From: Bacteroidota bacterium
GTDB taxonomy: Bacteria; Bacteroidota; Bacteroidia; Bacteroidales; F082
DNA length: 64,000 nucleotides
Assembly: GCA_020444415.1 (NCBI GenBank)
Contig: JAHLLA010000002.1
Coordinates: forward strand, 232,627 to 296,626
Reading direction: 5' to 3'
The notes beneath the pieces are model-generated. The model worked only from the letters and a program-made list of their open reading frames with translations, was not told the DNA's origin and did no database searches. Below, piece by piece: positions 30,070 through 38,167 of this stretch. Each line of letters opens with the position of its first letter. Position 1 is the stretch's first letter. A program made the position numbers and the translations under genes.

Positions 30070-31023
30070 TTATCGGAACGGTAAATTTTTCAGATCAACA
30101 TTGCCACCTGAAATTAATATGCCCACTTTTTTACTTTGCACAGTCACTTTTTCTTCCATGATGGCAGCAAGTGGCACGGCAGAAGAAGGTTCGATGACAA
30201 TCTTCATTCTTTCATAAGTCCATTTCATGGCTTTAATAATGGTTTCATCGCTCACGGTAACAATCTCATTTACATATTTTTGAATGATTGGAAAGTTACG
30301 TTGTCCCAGCGAAGTAAGCAATCCATCGGCAATGGTATTTGGTGAAACACTAGGAATAATTTTTCCGGCTTTAAACGACCTGCAGGCATCATCAGCACCA
30401 GAAGGTTCGCAGGCAACTACGGTTGCTTTTTCTGAAAAATAAGCAGTTGATAAAGCGGTTCCACTCAGCAGTCCGCCACCACCTACAGGGCATAAAATAA
30501 TATCCAGATCAGGAACTTCTTCAATTAATTCTTTCGTAGCTGTCGCCTGTCCTGCAATTATATCGTAATTATCATAAGGATGTACCTCACTGGCGCCTGT
30601 TCTTTCAATGATACCTTTTAAGGTCGATTCCCGTGCTTCTAATGTGGGTTTACAGAACGTGATGATCCCACCATATCCCTTTACAGCGTCAATTTTCACT
30701 TTTGGTGAGTTTTCAGGCATCACAATGTAAGCCGGAATCTCAAATAGTTTAGCCGCACGGGCGAGGGCCTGGGCATGGTTGCCAGATGAATGCGTACCAA
30801 CTCCCCTTTTTAATTCTTCTTTTGGTAAATTTAAAAGCGCATGAATAGCACCCCTTGATTTGAATGCACCAACTTTCTGAAAGTTTTCACATTTAAAATA
30901 TAAGTCAGCCGAAAAAAGATGGTTAAAGGTTGCGGATGTTAAAACCGGAGTTCTATTTATATATGGCTTTATTAGTTCGTGAGCCCGAACAATATCTTCC
31001 TTATTTGGTATCCGGTTGGGCAC
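30070..31023 (-). CDS. Threonine/serine dehydratase-like PLP enzyme (serine racemase family)
   Basis: Fold-type II PLP enzyme of 317 residues. The Schiff-base Lys55 sits in KVGAFKSRGA, the substrate loop is SSGNHAQALA, and the phosphate-binding glycine loop is PVGGGGLLSG. The lack of the C-terminal regulatory ACT-like domain of IlvA, and the length, suggest a catabolic threonine/serine dehydratase or serine racemase / hydroxyaspartate ammonia-lyase. The start is GTG (no in-frame ATG ahead). It lies 9 bp after the phosphatase gene and abuts the RsmI-like gene. Confidence 0.88.
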   Translation of the reverse strand: MPNRIPNKEDIVRAHELIKPYINRTPVLTSATFNHLFSADLYFKCENFQKVGAFKSRGAIHALLNLPKEELKRGVGTHSSGNHAQALARAAKLFEIPAYIVMPENSPKVKIDAVKGYGGIITFCKPTLEARESTLKGIIERTGASEVHPYDNYDIIAGQATATKELIEEVPDLDIILCPVGGGGLLSGTALSTAYFSEKATVVACEPSGADDACRSFKAGKIIPSVSPNTIADGLLTSLGQRNFPIIQKYVNEIVTVSDETIIKAMKWTYERMKIVIEPSSAVPLAAIMEEKVTVQSKKVGILISGGNVDLKNLPFR

Positions 31024-31032
31024 AAATGCTAT

Positions 31033-31488
31033 TTATTTCTTAGCATTTTCAACGATCACATCTGTAGCTTTATCCAGATAATCGTACACGGTTTTAATAT
31101 CGATCTGCCAGGAAGTAATGGGATCTGGAACCGTTTTATTCTTACCTGGCTCCACCAGGTTCATCAGGTAATCTATTTGCTTAATTTGTTCTTTGTCCTT
31201 CGCTAATTCTTTTACATCGCGGAATGCCTTGGTATCCATCACGTAAATCTTATCGAATTTATGGAAGTCTTCTTTCAGAAAAATTCTGGCTTTATCATTT
31301 ATTTCAAGTCCAACTTTTTTTCCAAATTCCAGAATTCTTTTATCCGGTAATTCATTGATGTATAAAGTTTCGAATCCTGCCGAGTCCACTTCGGCACTGA
31401 TACCATTTTCCTTATATTTTTTTTGTAAAATGGCTTTTGCTAATGGTGATCTTCCAATGTTACCAGTGCATACGAAAAGTATATTCAT
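31033..31488 (-). CDS. Low-molecular-weight protein-tyrosine phosphatase family protein
   Basis: A 151-residue protein. The P-loop FVCTGNIGRSP (residues 5-15) keeps the catalytic Cys and Arg of CX5R but has Gly where most family members have Cys (GNICRS). The general-acid Asp is in VPDPITSW. Possible roles are dephosphorylation of tyrosine kinases of polysaccharide synthesis, or arsenate reductase-like activity; the context (dehydratase, RsmI-like) does not decide. It is the first gene of a three-gene minus-strand operon downstream of dnaA. Confidence 0.88.
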   Translation of the reverse strand: MNILFVCTGNIGRSPLAKAILQKKYKENGISAEVDSAGFETLYINELPDKRILEFGKKVGLEINDKARIFLKEDFHKFDKIYVMDTKAFRDVKELAKDKEQIKQIDYLMNLVEPGKNKTVPDPITSWQIDIKTVYDYLDKATDVIVENAKK

Positions 31489-31610
31489 TCTAATTCTCCT
31501 TTATTAATTTGCGAATCATAAAGTTACAATAATTTTATCCAGTTGTCAATTGATCAGGCAAGAAAAGTTAAAAAATCATACGAATATGATATTGCTCTAA
31601 GATAAATAAT

Positions 31611-33053
31611 TTACAGTTTTAACTTCTTATCAATTTCTTCCACGTAAATCCTGAATCGCTTATCTGTTTCTACCAGGTTGTTTACTGTTCTGCAAGCATG
31701 CAGCACGGTTGCGTGATCTTTGTTACCACAATGCAAACCAATAGTTGCTAAAGAGCTTTTTGTATGTTTCTTTGAGAAAAACATGGCCAATTGCCTTGCC
31801 TGAACGATCTCACGTTTCCTTGTTTTGGAATTTATGGCTTCTAAAGGCAGACTGAAATAATCACAAACAACTTTTTGGATATAGTCAATAGAAATCTCAC
31901 GGGCACTGTTTTTGACGAACTTGTCAATCATCTGCTTGGCCAGTTCCAGTGTAATGGATTTTTTATTTAGCGTGGACTGTGCCAAAATAGAAATTAAAGC
32001 GCCTTCCATTTCCCGGATGTTCGTAGTAATGCTATAGGCTAAATATTCAACTACCTCATAGGGCATTTCAATGCCATCTTTATATAATTTCTTTTGGAGT
32101 ATAGCAATTCTTGTTTCCAGATCAGGAACCTGCAGGTCGGCTGCCAATCCCCATTTAAACCTGGAAAGCAAACGAGGTTCCATACCTTTCAATTCAACAG
32201 GAGGTTTATCTGAAGTTAACACAATTTGCCTGTTATTCTGGTGCAAATGGTTAAAAATATGAAAGAATACATCCTGTGTTTTCTCTTTGCCTGCAACAAA
32301 CTGAATGTCATCCATGATCAGCACATCAATCATCTGATAGAAGTGAATGAAATCATTTTGGTTGTTGTTCCTGACAGAATCAATATATTGATTGATAAAC
32401 TGATCTGTTTTAACATATAATACAGTTTTTTCAGGGAAATTGCTTTTTACCTGTAAACCTATGGCGTGCGCCAGGTGTGTTTTTCCCAGGCCAACGGAAC
32501 TGTATATAAGGAGTGGATTAAAGGCCGTTTTGCCTGGGTTTTCTGCAATGGCCCAACCTGCTGAACGGGCGAGCCGGTTACAATCTCCTTCGATAAAATT
32601 ATCAAAGGAATAGGTTTCTACGAGTTGTGATTCTACTTTGATTTTTTTGAGTCCGGGAATAATGAATGGATTTAAAATATCCCTTTCACCATTTTTGGTC
32701 AAATCGATAGGCATGGAAACCGGATTGTTCCGGGTGGCCCTTTTGTCGTTTGACGGATAGTTTGCTGAATAGGGTTTGGAATCCTGATAAGAGCTATCCA
32801 TAATAACACTGTACTCCAATCTGCCGCCTGTACCAAGTTCTTTTTTGATGGTTTTCTTGAGCAGCCCAATGTAATGTTCCTCTAACCATTCGTAAAAAAA
32901 CTGGCTTGGCACCTGAATGGTTAAAACATCTTCTTCAAGACTAACAGGTACAATAGGTTCAAACCATGTTTTAAAACTTTGAAAAGGAATGTTATCTTTA
33001 ATAACTTTTAAGCATCGTTCCCAGACTTCACCGTGCTTTTTTCTCATTCTCAA
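31611..33053 (-). CDS. dnaA: Chromosomal replication initiator protein DnaA
   Basis: AAA+ initiator of 480 residues. Domain I is at the N-terminus (ERCLKVIKDNIPFQSFKTWF), followed by a variable linker (about 90-140). The ATPase domain has Walker A YSSVGLGKTHLAHAIG and Walker B VLIMDDIQFVAGKEKTQ, and its arginine-finger region is SRFKWGLAADLQ. The domain IV DNA-binding signature is HCGNKDHATVLHACRTV near the C-terminus. The start at MRMRKKHGEVWERC gives a few residues more than an alternative at codon 3. No cluster of DnaA boxes was seen in the flanking gaps. Confidence 0.97.
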   Translation of the reverse strand: MRMRKKHGEVWERCLKVIKDNIPFQSFKTWFEPIVPVSLEEDVLTIQVPSQFFYEWLEEHYIGLLKKTIKKELGTGGRLEYSVIMDSSYQDSKPYSANYPSNDKRATRNNPVSMPIDLTKNGERDILNPFIIPGLKKIKVESQLVETYSFDNFIEGDCNRLARSAGWAIAENPGKTAFNPLLIYSSVGLGKTHLAHAIGLQVKSNFPEKTVLYVKTDQFINQYIDSVRNNNQNDFIHFYQMIDVLIMDDIQFVAGKEKTQDVFFHIFNHLHQNNRQIVLTSDKPPVELKGMEPRLLSRFKWGLAADLQVPDLETRIAILQKKLYKDGIEMPYEVVEYLAYSITTNIREMEGALISILAQSTLNKKSITLELAKQMIDKFVKNSAREISIDYIQKVVCDYFSLPLEAINSKTRKREIVQARQLAMFFSKKHTKSSLATIGLHCGNKDHATVLHACRTVNNLVETDKRFRIYVEEIDKKLKL

Positions 33054-33168
33054 ATAAATCTAATATTCTATAATTGCTGTATAAATTGAATTTTTCAACA
33101 AATCCCTGGTTTTTAACCGAATCACAAACTTCTAATGGAGCCGCAAAAGTGTTGAACAAAAGTCAGCT

Positions 33169-33217
33169 AAAAAAAGTTAAAAAAAAATATTTTTTTTGGT
33201 TGACATTCAACTTTTTT
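33169..33217 (-). terminator. A/T-rich hairpin between yigZ and dnaA
   Basis: Outer stem AAAAAAAGTT (33169-33178) / AACTTTTTT (33209-33217), with inner A-run/T-run complementarity and a small GTTGA/TCAAC hairpin (33199-33210 region). U-rich on either strand. It sits between the yigZ stop and the dnaA start and probably separates the two minus-strand transcripts. The remaining part of the gap to 33053 has no other recognised site. Confidence 0.45.
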
Positions 33218-33252
33218 ATTCGTATATATGGAATCCGTTTACAATTATTTAT

Positions 33253-33867
33253 CTAACTGTTTTTCAACTCGCTTAAGGTAATACCTCTTAGGTTTTCAAA
33301 TCTTATAACAACTTTATTAAAAATACTTTTTTTTATTTCTAAATTAATCATGCAATCCAATTCAAATTTCTGATCCATTATTTTAAGATTTTCTTCTTTG
33401 ATCACCCTCATCACCTCATTCATCAATGGATATTTGAAACCAACTACCAAGTACCTTTTTAAGTTTTCTGTTTTTATATTTGCCTGGCCAATGGCATCAA
33501 TAGTTGCTTGCTTATACGCATTTATCAAGCCACTTACACCCAGTTTGGTTCCACCGAAATACCTCACAACGATCACGCAAATATTATAAAGTTCATGTGA
33601 ATACAATTGGTTGAGGATCGGCTTTCCTGCCGTGCCAGAGGGTTCGCCATCATCATTGCTCCGTACTTCTTCTTCTTCCGGGTTTACGCGGTAGGCATAA
33701 CAATGGTGACGCGCATTATGGTATTCTTTTTTCACATCGGCATATACTTCTTTAAATTCATCCTCGCTCTTTACAGGATGTGCAATAGCAATGAACTTGC
33801 TACCCTTTTCTTTATAAAGACCTTCCGATTTTCTTTTAATTGTTTTGAACTTAAAAATTTCTTCCAT
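33253..33867 (-). CDS. yigZ: YigZ / IMPACT family protein
   Basis: A 204-residue member of the UPF0029/IMPACT family. Family motifs: EYHNARHHCYAYRV, the DDGEPSGTAGKPIL loop and IVVRYFGGTKLGVSGLINAY. The C-terminal ferredoxin-like domain (about 140-204) is also present. Eukaryotic IMPACT modulates the translation-control kinase GCN2; the bacterial role is not established. It follows the EamA permease by 8 bp in the same direction. Confidence 0.93.
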   Translation of the reverse strand: MEEIFKFKTIKRKSEGLYKEKGSKFIAIAHPVKSEDEFKEVYADVKKEYHNARHHCYAYRVNPEEEEVRSNDDGEPSGTAGKPILNQLYSHELYNICVIVVRYFGGTKLGVSGLINAYKQATIDAIGQANIKTENLKRYLVVGFKYPLMNEVMRVIKEENLKIMDQKFELDCMINLEIKKSIFNKVVIRFENLRGITLSELKNS

Positions 33868-33875
33868 GTTAAATC

Positions 33876-34745
33876 TTATCCTAAACTAACCAGCATAATG
33901 GCCACGATTGCTAATAAAATTCCCAGCCAGTTTGTTTTACTTAAGTTTTCCCTAAAAATAATAAAACTGATCAAAGCAGACAAGCTTACAATACCCACAT
34001 TTACCACCGGAAATAAAAAACTCGCCTGAAATGCTGCCATACTTTTAAGAAAGAACCAGGCCCCCCAATAATTCAATGAGCCCAATATCAATCCGCCCAG
34101 CAAACTTTTTAATGTAAAGAATTTGCCTTTTATAAACTGGCTGAAAAAAAGATATATAAGCCCGATACCCAGGGCCACCAGAAAAATAAACGACAAGAAA
34201 AGCCCTTCGTCATGGTTGATATAAAAATGCTGGGTGTATTTCACCATACTGTCGTTTATACCATTTCCAAGCAGTAATAACAAAGGAAGCAGGATAAACT
34301 GCCGGTTGATCTTCAGGCCTTTTTCAGGTTTAAAAATGAAATAAAACGACAGCAGCACCAACAATATACCAACGACCTTAAGTACACTCAGATGGTCGTG
34401 GAATAATATAAAACCTGCCAATACCGGTATTACGACGGACATTTTACTTGCTACAGCCGTAATGGCCAGTCCTGCTTTGTCAGATGATAAACCAAACAGT
34501 TTATAAGTAAGAATAAAAAACACACCTATTATAATAGAGAGTTCAAACCAGGGCATGGACTGCCATAATCCAAAATCTAAAGGGGCATCCCACATAAGAA
34601 ATCCGAAGCCTGCTGCAACAAAATAATTAAATGTAATGATTTGGTTAAGGTCTAACTTCAATATACTGATGACCTTAAACGCTATGATAATTAGGGTTCC
34701 GAATAATATGGTGAGCAACAGTGCTGCCATCCTGTTTTTTTTCAA
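33876..34745 (-). CDS. EamA-like (DMT superfamily) membrane transporter
   Basis: A 289-residue protein with about 10 hydrophobic helices in two repeated halves. The second half contains WGAWFFLKSMAAFQASFLFP and ISFIIFRENLSKTNWLGILLA, the terminal glutamate-containing segment typical of EamA repeats; the first half has ILFHDHLSVLKVVGILLVLLS at the same place. Probably an exporter of a small metabolite; substrate unknown. First gene of a two-gene unit with yigZ. Confidence 0.85.
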   Translation of the reverse strand: MKKNRMAALLLTILFGTLIIIAFKVISILKLDLNQIITFNYFVAAGFGFLMWDAPLDFGLWQSMPWFELSIIIGVFFILTYKLFGLSSDKAGLAITAVASKMSVVIPVLAGFILFHDHLSVLKVVGILLVLLSFYFIFKPEKGLKINRQFILLPLLLLLGNGINDSMVKYTQHFYINHDEGLFLSFIFLVALGIGLIYLFFSQFIKGKFFTLKSLLGGLILGSLNYWGAWFFLKSMAAFQASFLFPVVNVGIVSLSALISFIIFRENLSKTNWLGILLAIVAIMLVSLG

Positions 34746-34787
34746 ACAAATGTAAGAAATGCGCTCACATGGCTCGGGGTTTATTTA

Positions 34788-34795
34788 TAAATTTG
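34788..34795 (+). promoter_or_regulatory. Candidate -7 element (TAAATTTG)
   Basis: Matches TAnnTTTG, 39 bp before the ATG of the DUF3298 gene. Confidence 0.45.
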
Positions 34796-34834
34796 CATGT
34801 ACTTAATCCATCAACGTAATTCCAACATACAAAA

Positions 34835-35932
34835 ATGATTAACAGACTATTACACCTAACTATCTTAAGTATTTTCTCTGCATCAGCGGTGCTTGCTCAA
34901 ATTGATTCGAATCAAATGTTTTACAAACGATTTGATAGTGATACGGATACACTGATCCGTCAGGCCAATTTTATTCAACTGGACGAGAAATTAAGTGGCA
35001 ATTACGAACTTTCAGTCACTGATCTGGAAACTAAAACAATTGAAGTTGATGGATATATTGATGAAGCAAACCAAGCAGTAATTAGCAAACTGGGGCATAA
35101 TGAGCCGATATTACAAGGTGTATTTTTTGATGACCGTTTTACGGGTATGTGGAATCCAGGTAAAAATGGAAAAGAAATTGAACTTTTTGAATCCTATCCG
35201 AATGGAAGTATTCCGCTCACTATTCATTATCTCAGATCAGAAGCAAACCTGGTGGATGGCGACCCTGATTCGCCAACAGCTGAAATTGAGTTAATTATTC
35301 TTTATCCTGATAGTTCTTATAATGATAAAGCTATCGATTTTATTAAAAGCGTGATCCAGGCACATTTCATTGATACTGAAAACAAAAGTTCTAATCCCGA
35401 TTCGCTTTTAATTCAAACTGAAAAATCATTCTACTCATTATATAAAGAACAAAATAAAGATTGGCATGACAACGGCAATTCATTTGACTGGATGAAAGAG
35501 ACCAGTATGTCCGTTACCTATAACTCGGACTACATTTTATGTCTTGAATATCTCGATTATGTTTATTCGGGCGGGGCACATGGTATGGCCAATCTTTCCT
35601 ACGACATCTTTAGTTTAGAAACGGGTAAAGTAATCGAATTTCAGGATATTTTTTCGGATGATGCATCAGATAGTCTTACGGACATTTTAACCAGGCAAAT
35701 TCGAAAGGATAAGCAAATCCCTGATAGCATTGCCTTAACCAGGGCAGGATATTTTGTCGATGTAATTGAACCGGGTAAAAACATATATTTAAATGGCAGC
35801 GGTATCGGATTCGTTTATAATCAATATGAAATTGCACCTTATTCAACAGGTGTTACCAATATCTTTTTAAAATATAATCAACTCAACGGGCTGTTAAAAG
35901 AAGATGCGCCAGTACAGAAAATTATGCAATAG
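34835..35932 (+). CDS. Exported DUF3298 (PdaC/RsiV-like) domain protein
   Basis: A 365-residue protein with a signal peptide (MINRLLHLTILSIFSASAVLA). The mature part ends with a DUF3298 domain (about 225-350). The conserved YVYSGGAHGMANLSYDIFSL and the ensuing VIEFQDIFSDD are diagnostic and are shared with RsiV and PdaC-type proteins. An upstream domain (about 150-225) has the DUF4163-like lead-in helices. Function in Bacteroidota is unknown; the homologous RsiV domain binds lysozyme. Probably periplasmic. Monocistronic, converging on the DUF2461 gene (2-bp gap). Confidence 0.8.
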   Translation: MINRLLHLTILSIFSASAVLAQIDSNQMFYKRFDSDTDTLIRQANFIQLDEKLSGNYELSVTDLETKTIEVDGYIDEANQAVISKLGHNEPILQGVFFDDRFTGMWNPGKNGKEIELFESYPNGSIPLTIHYLRSEANLVDGDPDSPTAEIELIILYPDSSYNDKAIDFIKSVIQAHFIDTENKSSNPDSLLIQTEKSFYSLYKEQNKDWHDNGNSFDWMKETSMSVTYNSDYILCLEYLDYVYSGGAHGMANLSYDIFSLETGKVIEFQDIFSDDASDSLTDILTRQIRKDKQIPDSIALTRAGYFVDVIEPGKNIYLNGSGIGFVYNQYEIAPYSTGVTNIFLKYNQLNGLLKEDAPVQKIMQ

Positions 35933-35934
35933 TC

Positions 35935-36588
35935 CTAATCCAATGCCCTGTTTAAAAAATCGTTCAGGGGTTTCATCTTTTTAAATATACTTAAGGCATA
36001 TTCCGGAAAATCTTCCGATAAAAGTTGATCTTCCGTAATGGAATGAAAAATTGTAAAGTCCTTATATTTTATATGTTCAATTCCCTCAAAATCAGCAGGA
36101 AAATCCTTGGGAGGCCGTTTCAATTGATCACCTTCGATCTTTCCGAACGTCTTCTTAAATTCAGGACTGTTTATAATTGATAAGTACTCACTCAGGTTAT
36201 AATAAATCTCTGAACGGATCTTTTTAAGCTGCTCTCCCTGCGGATGATATGCACCACCTGCTAACATGGAATTTCCTGGTTCGATATGCAGGTAATACCC
36301 ACAGTAAATCGACTTCCTGCCTTCAGGCGCGATATAAGAACCGAAATAGGTTTTATACGGGGTTTTGTCTTTTGAAAACCTAATATCCCTGTATATTCTG
36401 AAAGTGGTTTGTTTGGCAGTCAGGTTAACGATCCTGGAATCAATATTTTGTATGGCAGGGATTAGAGCATCGATTAAATGCTCAAAATCGAGCTTCGCAT
36501 CTTCGTAAAGCGATTTATTTTCATTGAACCAGTCGCGGTTGTTATTCTCTTTAAGCAAATGAATGAATTGTAATGATGATTTATTCAT
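35935..36588 (-). CDS. DUF2461 domain protein
   Basis: A 217-residue protein of the conserved DUF2461 / TIGR02453 family. The lead motif is LLKENNNRDWFNENKSLYED, followed by FRIYRDIRFSKDKTPYKTYF and YYLHIEPGNSMLAGGAYHP. The function of the family is not known. It stands apart from the gene upstream on the same strand by a terminator, so it probably has its own promoter. Confidence 0.92.
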   Translation of the reverse strand: MNKSSLQFIHLLKENNNRDWFNENKSLYEDAKLDFEHLIDALIPAIQNIDSRIVNLTAKQTTFRIYRDIRFSKDKTPYKTYFGSYIAPEGRKSIYCGYYLHIEPGNSMLAGGAYHPQGEQLKKIRSEIYYNLSEYLSIINSPEFKKTFGKIEGDQLKRPPKDFPADFEGIEHIKYKDFTIFHSITEDQLLSEDFPEYALSIFKKMKPLNDFLNRALD

Positions 36589-36678
36589 GGATAATGTGTT
36601 ATGAATCTTTAGTTAAATTTTGTCGTTTGTTATGAAACATGTAAAGATAAAAAATAGTTATTTGATGGTATCACAAAA

Positions 36679-36706
36679 AAATCCGGTCAATTTAATAACC
36701 GGATTT
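36679..36706 (-). terminator. Rho-independent terminator of the TonB-C-like gene
   Basis: Perfect 9-bp stem AAATCCGGT (36679-36687) / ACCGGATTT (36698-36706). Read on the minus strand, it is followed by four further Ts. It lies 26 bp past the stop of the 118-residue gene. Confidence 0.85.
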
Positions 36707-36732
36707 CAAATTTTTCACTAAAAATGAATATG

Positions 36733-37089
36733 TTAATAAAGAAGTAAGTTGTAATTAATTTTAACAATTACTCTTTGACCTGCATAATTTTTGAAAGATT
36801 CTGCAGTGATGTTCTCAATGGTTTTGGTAGCATAAGTTTTTAAATCTTTATTGACACTATTTGCTGCAATAACATCAAAACTACCTTCTTCTGTAATTTG
36901 CACTTCTACCAATACATCACCTTGAAACTTATCTTCTATTGCAAAATCAGGGTAATAAACCTTTTCTTGAATTATTTCAGCAACTGATGAAGATATTTCC
37001 TTTGGTGCCATAACAGGCTCATTTGCCATTACACTTCCTACTGTAAAAATCGATACGATTAACGCGATAACTATTTTTTTTATTTTCAT
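36733..37089 (-). CDS. Small exported protein with TonB-C-like domain
   Basis: A 118-residue protein with a signal peptide (MKIKKIVIALIVSIFTVGSVMA, cut before NEPV). The remaining 95 residues resemble an isolated TonB C-terminal / energy transducer fold: VYYPDFAIEDKFQGDVLVEV (YP-(x)n-G-V-V-V-x-(V/F) pattern), then ITEEGSFDVIAANS. There is no TonB transmembrane helix or proline linker, so it would be a free periplasmic domain. It has its own terminator. The 242-bp gap upstream is very AT-rich, with no other feature recognised. Fold assignment moderate; function unknown. Confidence 0.7.
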   Translation of the reverse strand: MKIKKIVIALIVSIFTVGSVMANEPVMAPKEISSSVAEIIQEKVYYPDFAIEDKFQGDVLVEVQITEEGSFDVIAANSVNKDLKTYATKTIENITAESFKNYAGQRVIVKINYNLLLY

Positions 37090-37331
37090 GATATTATGTT
37101 TTAAAGTTTATATTAAAACACCTAAATTCATTTTTTGTTCAATCTTTTTAATTTTTTATTAAACATATTTTCTTGTATTTATATAAGTAACATTTATTAC
37201 TTTTTTTTGGGTCGTTAATAAACAAGAATAAATGAATTGATCATTAAGGTGTGAAAAAAATTCTGTAATTTTCATGCCCTAAAGAGTTATATCTCTTAAA
37301 TATTACAGTTGGCAACAAATATAAACCCGAA

Positions 37332-38165
37332 GTGAAGCACAAAAATACACATGCCCGTTTCTTCCTAGCTGTATTGCTATTGCTTAATGGATTACAATTG
37401 TCTGCTGGAGGAGATTTTCCAGTTATTGGATCGCGACAAGCCGGAATGGGCAGGTCGTCAGTTGCACTAACTGATTTCTGGAACCTGCAAAACAACCAGG
37501 CAGGTATTGCATTGATAGATCAATTCAGTGCCGGCATCTATTACGAATCACAATTCAGTTTGAATCAACTCAGTACTAAATCAGCAGGCTTTCTGGCGCC
37601 CACAAAGTTTGGGGTACTCGGACTTACCTTTAATCATTTCGGGTACAGCTTATATAATGACATGAAAATCGGCCTTGTATACGCCCGGTCATTCGGTCAA
37701 TACCTTAGAGTTGGCTTGCAACTTGATTACCTTCAAACCACACTTGGTGACGATTACGGATCGAAAAGTAATCTTACTTTTGAAATTGGCTTGCAATCGG
37801 ATATAACAGAGAATATTACCCTGGGCGCCTGGGTTTATAATCCCATCCAGGTAAAAATAGCTGACTATGATGACGAAAAAATCCCAGCCATATTCAGGTT
37901 GGGAATTGCATGGAAAATTTCTTCTAACTTCATAGCTACGGTAGAAGCCGAAAAAAACACCAGCATTCAGCCTATTCTGATCCGTGGAGGTTTGGAGTAT
38001 GGCATCAATGATAAATTCTTTTTCAGGGGAGGTTTTTCAACACAAAAAGAAATCCTATCCATGGGCTTTGGTTTTAAAGTGAAAGTATTGCGGTTTGACA
38101 TTTCCGCGGTTATGCACGAATCACTTGGTTTCTCGCCGCAGGCATCCTTAATCTTCCAATTTTAA
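37332..38165 (+). CDS. PorV/PorQ-like outer-membrane beta-barrel protein
   Basis: A 277-residue protein with a signal peptide (KNTHARFFLAVLLLLNGLQLSAG). The mature start GSRQAGMGRSSVALTDFWNLQNNQAGIA is the conserved N-terminal plug of PorV/PorQ/UPF0164-type Bacteroidota barrels (here in two halves: GSRQAGMGRSSVAL and NLQNNQAGIA). Alternating amphipathic strands follow to a C-terminal aromatic (LIFQF), the usual outer-membrane barrel end. The start is GTG at 37332; no ATG is suitably placed. It overlaps nothing and is 2 bp from the next gene, so the two form an operon. Specific function unknown. Confidence 0.78.
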   Translation: MKHKNTHARFFLAVLLLLNGLQLSAGGDFPVIGSRQAGMGRSSVALTDFWNLQNNQAGIALIDQFSAGIYYESQFSLNQLSTKSAGFLAPTKFGVLGLTFNHFGYSLYNDMKIGLVYARSFGQYLRVGLQLDYLQTTLGDDYGSKSNLTFEIGLQSDITENITLGAWVYNPIQVKIADYDDEKIPAIFRLGIAWKISSNFIATVEAEKNTSIQPILIRGGLEYGINDKFFFRGGFSTQKEILSMGFGFKVKVLRFDISAVMHESLGFSPQASLIFQF

Positions 38166-38167
38166 AA

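Noticed and set aside
33053..33253. Possible replication origin next to dnaA
   Set aside because: No cluster of TTATCCACA-like DnaA boxes was seen. The A/T runs here are better explained as a terminator. dnaA, dnaN and gyrA being within 25 kb is not enough to claim oriC.
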